From Desulfobulbus sp. (GTDB lineage Bacteria > Pseudomonadota > Gammaproteobacteria > Burkholderiales > Rhodocyclaceae): a stretch of DNA of 21,093 nt. Under the pieces are notes generated by a model that ran no database searches, had not been told where the DNA came from, and saw only the letters and a list, made by a program, of their open reading frames with translations. Positions 17,185-21,093 of this stretch are shown one piece after another. Position 1 is the stretch's first letter; each line of letters begins with the position of its first letter. A program made the translations under genes and the position numbers. The stretch is from positions 1-21,093 of the forward strand of contig WQUQ01000249.1 in the NCBI GenBank assembly GCA_009782025.1, in the 5' to 3' direction.

Positions 17185-17338
17185 TGCTTTGGGACTATTC
17201 ACCCGGCAATTAAGCATTGAACATTCCCGCTGCGTCATTGCGTTACGTCGCAGCATCCATGCGGCTTGTGGATTCTGCGACTACGCTTCGCTCCGCGCAG
17301 AATGACAACACTTAATTGCCGGGCCAATAGCCAAGGCA
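17185..17338. repeat. inverted-repeat element between napD and ahpC, MITE-like
   Basis: CCCGGCAATTAAG (17202-17214) and CTTAATTGCCGGG (17311-17323) are perfect 13-base inverted repeats. Pairing continues outward with a few mismatches and a two-base gap to 17185 and 17338, giving arms of about 28-30 bases around roughly 96 bases. Inside is a smaller stem, ATTCTGCG (17272-17279) and CGCAGAAT (17296-17303). There is no coding capacity. The layout suggests a small non-autonomous mobile element or an interspersed palindromic repeat. I see no clear target-site duplication. Confidence 0.6.
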
Positions 17339-17378
17339 GCGCCGCGCGATGGCGCACGCCAGCCGCTGCCGCCAAGGG

Positions 17379-17415
17379 ATAGTCATTTGCTATACGGAAA
17401 ATTTAGGCAATCAAT
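17379..17415 (+). promoter_or_regulatory. OxyR-type binding site upstream of ahpC
   Basis: Four quarter-sites have the exact spacing of the OxyR motif: ATAG (17379-17382), seven bases, CTAT (17390-17393), seven bases, ATTT (17401-17404), seven bases, CAAT (17412-17415). The first pair is perfect and the second is degenerate. The site abuts the -35 element, the normal place for OxyR activation of ahpC. Confidence 0.7.
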
Positions 17416-17445
17416 TGGCACAATTACCCTGCCCGACCTTAATAT
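17415..17445 (+). promoter_or_regulatory. ahpC promoter
   Basis: TTGGCA at 17415-17420 is a fair -35. The -10 lies in CTTAATAT (17438-17445), read either as CTTAAT with a 17-base spacer or TAATAT with a 19-base spacer. The -35 touches the OxyR-type site. The untranslated leader would be about 40-45 bases, ending with AAGGAG eight bases before the ahpC ATG. Confidence 0.55.
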
Positions 17446-17493
17446 GGCGCTGTTCCACTTGACCCACCCACCAACCCACAAGGAGCAACCCGC

Positions 17494-18057
17494 ATGCCCA
17501 TCATCAACAGCAAACTCAAGCCCTTCACCGCCCAAGCCTTCAAGAACGGCCAGTTCGTCTCCGTCTCCGACACCGATCTGAAGGGCAAGTGGTCCATCTT
17601 CTTCTTCTACCCGGCCGATTTCACCTTCGTCTGCCCGACCGAACTGGGCGACATGGCCGACCTGTACCCGGAATTTCAGAAGCTGGGCGTCGAGGTGTAC
17701 TCGGTGTCGACCGACACCCACTTCACCCACAAGGCGTGGCACGACACCTCCGACACCATCAAGAAAATCAAATACACCATGGTCGGCGACCCGACCGGCA
17801 CGATCACCCGCAATTTCGACGTGATGATCGAAGAAGCGGGCCTGGCGCTGCGCGGCACCTTCCTGGTCAATCCGGAAGGCGAGATCAAGGTTGCCGAGAT
17901 TCATGACCTGGGCATTGGCCGCGACGCTTCCGAACTGCTGCGCAAGGTCAAGGCCGCCCAGTACGTCGCCACGCACCCCGGCGAAGTCTGCCCGGCCAAG
18001 TGGCAGGAAGGCGCGGCGACGCTGAAGCCGTCGCTCGATCTGGTCGGCAAGATCTGA
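17494..18057 (+). CDS. ahpC: alkyl hydroperoxide reductase subunit C (typical 2-Cys peroxiredoxin)
   Basis: AhpC reduces hydrogen peroxide, organic hydroperoxides and peroxynitrite in the cytoplasm and is re-reduced by AhpF. The 187-residue protein has the peroxidatic Cys47 in [12 protein letters not shown] and the resolving Cys166 in GEVCPAKW. The segment [20 protein letters not shown] and the C-terminal [13 protein letters not shown] match the AhpC subclass that pairs with AhpF. The length equals that of enteric AhpC. AAGGAG precedes the ATG by eight bases. A promoter and an OxyR-type site lie upstream and ahpF lies downstream, so peroxide-induced expression is likely. Confidence 0.97.
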   Translation: MPIINSKLKPFTAQAFKNGQFVSVSDTDLKGKWSIFFFYPADFTFVCPTELGDMADLYPEFQKLGVEVYSVSTDTHFTHKAWHDTSDTIKKIKYTMVGDPTGTITRNFDVMIEEAGLALRGTFLVNPEGEIKVAEIHDLGIGRDASELLRKVKAAQYVATHPGEVCPAKWQEGAATLKPSLDLVGKI

Positions 18058-18073
18058 GGCGGGTCTCCGGCTC

Positions 18074-18103
18074 CTGGCCGTTGGTCGAACGACCCGCGGC
18101 CAG
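18074..18103 (+). terminator. hairpin after ahpC without a T-run
   Basis: CTGGCCG (18074-18080) pairs with CGGCCAG (18097-18103), and inside them GGTCG pairs with CGACC across a two-base loop, giving a long stem with a small internal loop. It starts 17 bases after the ahpC stop. No T-run follows, so partial termination or mRNA protection is more likely than full termination. Confidence 0.4.
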
Positions 18104-18106
18104 CGT

Positions 18107-18180
18107 GTAGGGCGGGTCGTGACCCGCCGGTGCAAAATCAAATTTTGATGTTGAACCGGCGGGTTGCAAACCCGCCCTAC
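18107..18180. repeat. palindromic repeat between ahpC and ahpF
   Basis: GTAGGGCGGGT (18107-18117) and ACCCGCCCTAC (18170-18180) are perfect outer inverted repeats. ACCCGCCGG (18122-18130) and CCGGCGGGT (18156-18164) form an inner stem, with ATCAAATTTTGAT at the centre. From memory, this GTAGGGCGGGT form recurs as an intergenic repeat in many proteobacterial genomes. It has no coding role and ends about 50 bases before the ahpF ATG. Confidence 0.75.
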
Positions 18181-18230
18181 GGTCGTTTGATTACCCGTTA
18201 TATTTGCGATTCACTCAACAGGGGAAAACC

Positions 18231-19781
18231 ATGCTCGACGACGCCATCAAGGAACAACTCAAGGCTTACCTGGAAAAGTTGCAGCGCCCGATCGAACTGG
18301 TCGCTTCGCTCGATGACAGCGCCAAGGCCGAGGAAATGCGCGGCCTGCTGAAGGATATCGCCGCCCTCTCGGACAAGGTCAACCTGCGCGAAAATGGCGA
18401 CGCCGCCCGCCGTCCTTCATTCGCCATCGGTCTGCCCGGCGAAGCGCCGCGCATCCAGTTCGCCGGTCTGCCGCTGGGCCACGAATTCACTTCGCTGATC
18501 CTCGCCCTGCTGCAGACCGGCGGCCATCCGCCCAAGGTCGAGCCGGCGGTGATCGAGCAGATCAGGAATCTGCCGGGCGGCATCGACGCCGAAATCTTCA
18601 TCTCGCTCTCCTGCCACAACTGCCCGGATGTCGTGCAGGCGTTCAACCTGCTGGCCGTGCTCAATCCCGGCGTCACCTGCACCATGATCGACGGCGCGCT
18701 GTTTCAGGATGAAGTCGGGGCGCGGCAGATCATGGCCGTGCCGACCATCTACCTGAACGGCAAGGAATTCGGCCAGGGCCGGATGAGCGTCGAGGAAATC
18801 CTCGCCAGACTCGACACCGGCGCCGCCGCGCGCGCCGCACAAGAGCTTGCCGCGAAAGAGCCGTTCGACGTGCTGGTCGTCGGCGGCGGCCCGGCGGGCG
18901 CGGCGGCGGCCATCTACGCGGCGCGCAAGGGCATCCGCACCGGCATCGTCGCCGAGCGCTTCGGCGGCCAGGTGCTGGACACGCTGGCCATCGAAAACTT
19001 CATTTCGGTCAAGGAAACCGAAGGGCCGAAGCTGGTCGCCGCGCTGGAAGAACACGTCAAACACTATGCGGTCGATGTGATGACCCTGCAACGCGCCACC
19101 CGCCTGGCGCCGGGCGAACTGATTGAAATCGGCCTGGAAAGCGGCGCGACGCTCAAAGCCAGGTCCGTCATCCTCGCCACCGGCGCCCGCTGGCGCGAAA
19201 TGAACGTGCCCGGCGAAAAGGACTACAAGGCCAAGGGCGTCTGCTTCTGCCCGCACTGCGACGGCCCGCTGTTCAAGGGCAAGCGCGTGGCGGTGATCGG
19301 CGGCGGCAATTCCGGCGTCGAGGCGGCCATCGACCTGGCCGGCATCGTCGGTCACGTCACCCTGTTTGAATTCCTCGACACCCTGCGCGCCGACGCCGTG
19401 TTGCAGAAGAAGCTCTACAGCCTGCCCAATGTCACGGTCATCAAATCGGCGCAGACCACCGAAGTCACCGGCGACGGCCAGAAGGTCAACGGCCTGACTT
19501 ACCAGGATCGCGTCAGCGGCGAAATCCGCCATGTCGAACTGGAAGGCATCTTCGTGCAGATCGGCCTGTTGCCGAACACCGACTGGCTCAAGGGCGCGCT
19601 CGAACTATCGCGCGGCGAAATTCAAATCGACGCCAGAGGCCAAACCTCGCTGCCCGGCGTATTCGCCGCCGGCGACTGCGCAACGACGCCCTACAAGCAG
19701 ATCATCATCGCCATGGGTTCCGGCGCCACCGCCGCGCTCTCGGCCTTCGACCACCTGATCCGCAGTTCGGCGCCGGCCTGA
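18231..19781 (+). CDS. ahpF: alkyl hydroperoxide reductase subunit F (AhpF, flavoprotein disulfide reductase)
   Basis: AhpF moves electrons from NADH through FAD and two disulfide centres to AhpC. The 516-residue protein begins with a tandem thioredoxin-like domain whose redox pair is CHNC at 128-131. The FAD loop [19 protein letters not shown] starts near residue 216. A CPHC centre follows at 340-343 in [13 protein letters not shown], then the NADH-binding [19 protein letters not shown], and the closing FAD segment [20 protein letters not shown]. All are as in enteric AhpF (521 residues). The ATG at 18231 is preceded by AGGGGA. An in-frame TTG 27 bases earlier is unlikely. The thioredoxin-like domain separates it from plain thioredoxin reductase. 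Confidence 0.97.
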   Translation: MLDDAIKEQLKAYLEKLQRPIELVASLDDSAKAEEMRGLLKDIAALSDKVNLRENGDAARRPSFAIGLPGEAPRIQFAGLPLGHEFTSLILALLQTGGHPPKVEPAVIEQIRNLPGGIDAEIFISLSCHNCPDVVQAFNLLAVLNPGVTCTMIDGALFQDEVGARQIMAVPTIYLNGKEFGQGRMSVEEILARLDTGAAARAAQELAAKEPFDVLVVGGGPAGAAAAIYAARKGIRTGIVAERFGGQVLDTLAIENFISVKETEGPKLVAALEEHVKHYAVDVMTLQRATRLAPGELIEIGLESGATLKARSVILATGARWREMNVPGEKDYKAKGVCFCPHCDGPLFKGKRVAVIGGGNSGVEAAIDLAGIVGHVTLFEFLDTLRADAVLQKKLYSLPNVTVIKSAQTTEVTGDGQKVNGLTYQDRVSGEIRHVELEGIFVQIGLLPNTDWLKGALELSRGEIQIDARGQTSLPGVFAAGDCATTPYKQIIIAMGSGATAALSAFDHLIRSSAPA

Positions 19782-19794
19782 AGCAGAGCGCCGG

Positions 19795-19824
19795 GCGGAC
19801 GTTCGCCGTTTGGCGGGCGTCCGC
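19795..19824 (+). terminator. hairpin downstream of ahpF
   Basis: GCGGACG (19795-19801) pairs with CGTCCGC (19818-19824), and inside CGCC pairs with GGCG across a GTTT loop, with a small internal bulge. It lies 14 bases after the ahpF stop and is followed by TGTTGCGTT rather than a clean T-run. It is probably the end of the ahp unit, though not a strong classic terminator. Confidence 0.45.
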
Positions 19825-19900
19825 TGTTGCGTTACCATCATCGGTTTTTCAGCCGCGCCATCGCCATGCTGTTTGCCTTTCCGCCCGCGCCGCTTGCCGC

Positions 19901-20788
19901 ATGTTGAGCACCCTCTACAGTCTGCCGGCCGTCGTTTTGCTCTGGCTGCTCCATTTTTTGCCCCTGCCTCTGCTTGCCGTCATCGGCAGCGGTTTGGGCC
20001 GGCTGTTGATGCCGTTCAGCCGCAAGCGCCGGGCCGTCGTCGCCCTCAATCTGGCCTGGTGCTTTCCCGAACTTGACGAAGCGGCGCGGCGCGATCTGGC
20101 CCGCCGCCATTTCGCCGCTCTTGGTCGCAGCTTTCTCGAACACGGCCTCATCTGGTGGGGTAGCCGCCGACGCCTGGAAAAACTGGTTCATTTTGAAGGC
20201 GAACAACACCTGCAAGAACAACTGGCCGCCGGTCGCCCGGTGATTTTGCTTGCCCCGCATTTCGTCGGCCTCGACGCCGGCGGCGGCGCGCTGGGGATGC
20301 GCTACGACTGTGTTTCGATCTACGCCAAGCAAAGCAATCCGCTGATCGACCGCCTACTACTGCGCGGCCGCCACCGCTTTGGCAATCAGCAATTGCTGTC
20401 GCGCCAGGACGGCGTGCGCGCCACCGTCAAGGCGATGAAGTCGGGGCGGCCCTTTTACTACCTGCCCGACCTCAATGCCCGCCGCCGCGATGCCGTGTTC
20501 GTGCCCTTCTTCGGCGTCCCGGCCGCCACCATCTCGGGACTGCCCCGGCTGGCCCGCGTCGCCAACGCCGCCGTGCTGCCTTGCGTCACCCGCATGCTGC
20601 CGGGCGGGGCCGGTTACCGGGTCGAGATCGGCGCACCGTGGACCGACTATCCGACCGACGACGTGGTCGCCGATACCGCCCGCATGAATGCCTGGCTCGA
20701 AGGCGTGGTGCGCACCATGCCCGAGCAGTATTACTGGGTGCATCGCCGCTTCAAGACCCGGCCGCCCGGCGAAGCCAGGCCGTATTGA
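19901..20788 (+). CDS. lysophospholipid/lipid A acyltransferase, LpxL (HtrB)/LpxM family
   Basis: Family members transfer a fatty acyl chain, classically onto lipid A, at the inner face of the cytoplasmic membrane. The 295-residue protein has an N-terminal hydrophobic anchor (about residues 8-30), the RRAVVALNLAWCFPEL segment, the catalytic HxxxxD motif at His120-Asp125 (APHFVGLD), FYYLPDLNARRRDAVFVPFF, and the C-terminal PEQYYWVHRRFKTRPPGE. Length and motifs fit LpxL-like enzymes, but a paralogue acting on another lipid cannot be excluded, so no symbol is given. No good Shine-Dalgarno precedes the ATG. A 13-codon out-of-frame reading from 19866 overlaps the start. It is followed after 66 bases by a carbamoyltransferase gene. 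Confidence 0.9.
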   Translation: MLSTLYSLPAVVLLWLLHFLPLPLLAVIGSGLGRLLMPFSRKRRAVVALNLAWCFPELDEAARRDLARRHFAALGRSFLEHGLIWWGSRRRLEKLVHFEGEQHLQEQLAAGRPVILLAPHFVGLDAGGGALGMRYDCVSIYAKQSNPLIDRLLLRGRHRFGNQQLLSRQDGVRATVKAMKSGRPFYYLPDLNARRRDAVFVPFFGVPAATISGLPRLARVANAAVLPCVTRMLPGGAGYRVEIGAPWTDYPTDDVVADTARMNAWLEGVVRTMPEQYYWVHRRFKTRPPGEARPY

Positions 20789-20812
20789 AAACTTCGTCCC
20801 CGGCGAGCCGGG

Positions 20813-20818
20813 TATACT
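20813..20818 (+). promoter_or_regulatory. candidate -10 element before the carbamoyltransferase
   Basis: TATACT is a good -10 match 37 bases before the start codon. The nearest -35-like hexamer, TTGAAA at 20785-20790, is 22 bases away, which is too far, so this is only a weak candidate. Confidence 0.25.
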
Positions 20819-20854
20819 TTCGCCTTTGGCGACCCACACGAAAAGAAATCCACC

Positions 20855-21093
20855 TTGGCCCTGACGATTCTTGGACTTTCCGGCGCCCTGACGCACGATC
20901 CGTCGGCCGCCCTCTACATCGACGGCAAGCTGGTTGCCGCCGCCGAAGAGGAGCGCTTCGTCCGCGACAAGCACGCCAAAGGCCGCATGCCCTACGAGTC
21001 GGCGCGCTTTTGCCTGGATTTCGCCGGCATCCAGCCCAAGGACGTTAGCGCCGTCGCCATTCCCTTGGCCCCGATCAGCCTCGCCGACAGAGC
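20855..21093 (+). CDS. carbamoyltransferase, NodU/CmcH family, N-terminal part
   Basis: Enzymes of this family transfer a carbamoyl group from carbamoyl phosphate to a sugar or small-molecule hydroxyl. The first 79 codons are in the window and the gene runs off the right edge. The N-terminus reads (M)ALTILGLSGALTHDPSAAL, then IDGKLVAAAEEERFVRDKHA and GRMPYESARFCLDFAGI. This is the family's ATP-grasp-unrelated, Kae1-like opening with its SGxxHDxSA and AAEEERF motifs. The start appears to be TTG at 20855-20857; I see no in-frame ATG or GTG near it that keeps the motif. No strong binding site is present. The substrate cannot be inferred from this part. The acyltransferase next to it suggests a cell-surface glycolipid, which is only a guess. 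Confidence 0.85.
   Translation, partial: MALTILGLSGALTHDPSAALYIDGKLVAAAEEERFVRDKHAKGRMPYESARFCLDFAGIQPKDVSAVAIPLAPISLADR

Noticed and set aside
17383..18141. 252-codon minus-strand frame opposite ahpC
   Set aside because: It is antisense to ahpC, crosses the ahpC promoter and the intergenic hairpin, and shows no family motif.
19866..19907. 13-codon leader-like reading frame overlapping the acyltransferase start
   Set aside because: It has no binding site or attenuator-like structure and its sequence is unremarkable, so chance is the simplest explanation.

Overview
The window is a GC-rich chromosomal segment that looks like a betaproteobacterium, most likely of the Rhodocyclales type. This is an inference from protein character, gene order (mraZ to murD; napDABC; ahpCF) and intergenic palindromic repeats; no rRNA or other marker is present to fix the taxon. 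It holds mostly recognisable genes. I found no CRISPR array, tRNA, rRNA, transposase, phage gene or toxin-antitoxin pair, and no convincing undescribed multi-gene system. The unusual material is in repeats, regulatory sites and one atypical patch inside rsmH.

Region 1 (1-8071, minus strand) is the start of the division and cell wall (dcw) cluster: mraZ, rsmH, ftsL, ftsI, murE, murF, mraY and the 5' part of murD. A good sigma-70 promoter and a four-repeat MraZ operator precede mraZ. Every junction from mraZ to mraY overlaps by 1 or 4 bases. The only gap, mraY-murD, is filled by a palindromic repeat whose hairpin would cover the murD ribosome binding site. A second, 158-bp repeat lies inside the 3' end of murE and gives MurE a low-complexity tail of about 65 residues.

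Region 2 (8220-12929, minus strand) reads hupB (HU protein), a strong terminator, a small unknown gene, a UbiH/COQ6-family hydroxylase, dsbC and a membrane sensor diguanylate cyclase. The last four genes are closely spaced and probably co-transcribed.

Region 3 (13083-17133, minus strand) is a compact periplasmic nitrate reductase operon, napDABC, with a perfect FNR-type palindrome about 80 bases upstream of napD. NapC takes electrons from quinol, NapB relays them, NapA reduces nitrate, and NapD is the NapA chaperone.

Region 4 (17185-19824, plus strand) is divergent from nap and separated from it by a 154-bp inverted-repeat element. It carries ahpC and ahpF, a peroxiredoxin and its reductase, behind an OxyR-type site. 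Two hairpin structures lie between the two genes.

Region 5 (19901-21093, plus strand) has an LpxL/HtrB-like acyltransferase and the first 79 codons of a NodU/CmcH-type carbamoyltransferase that runs off the window.
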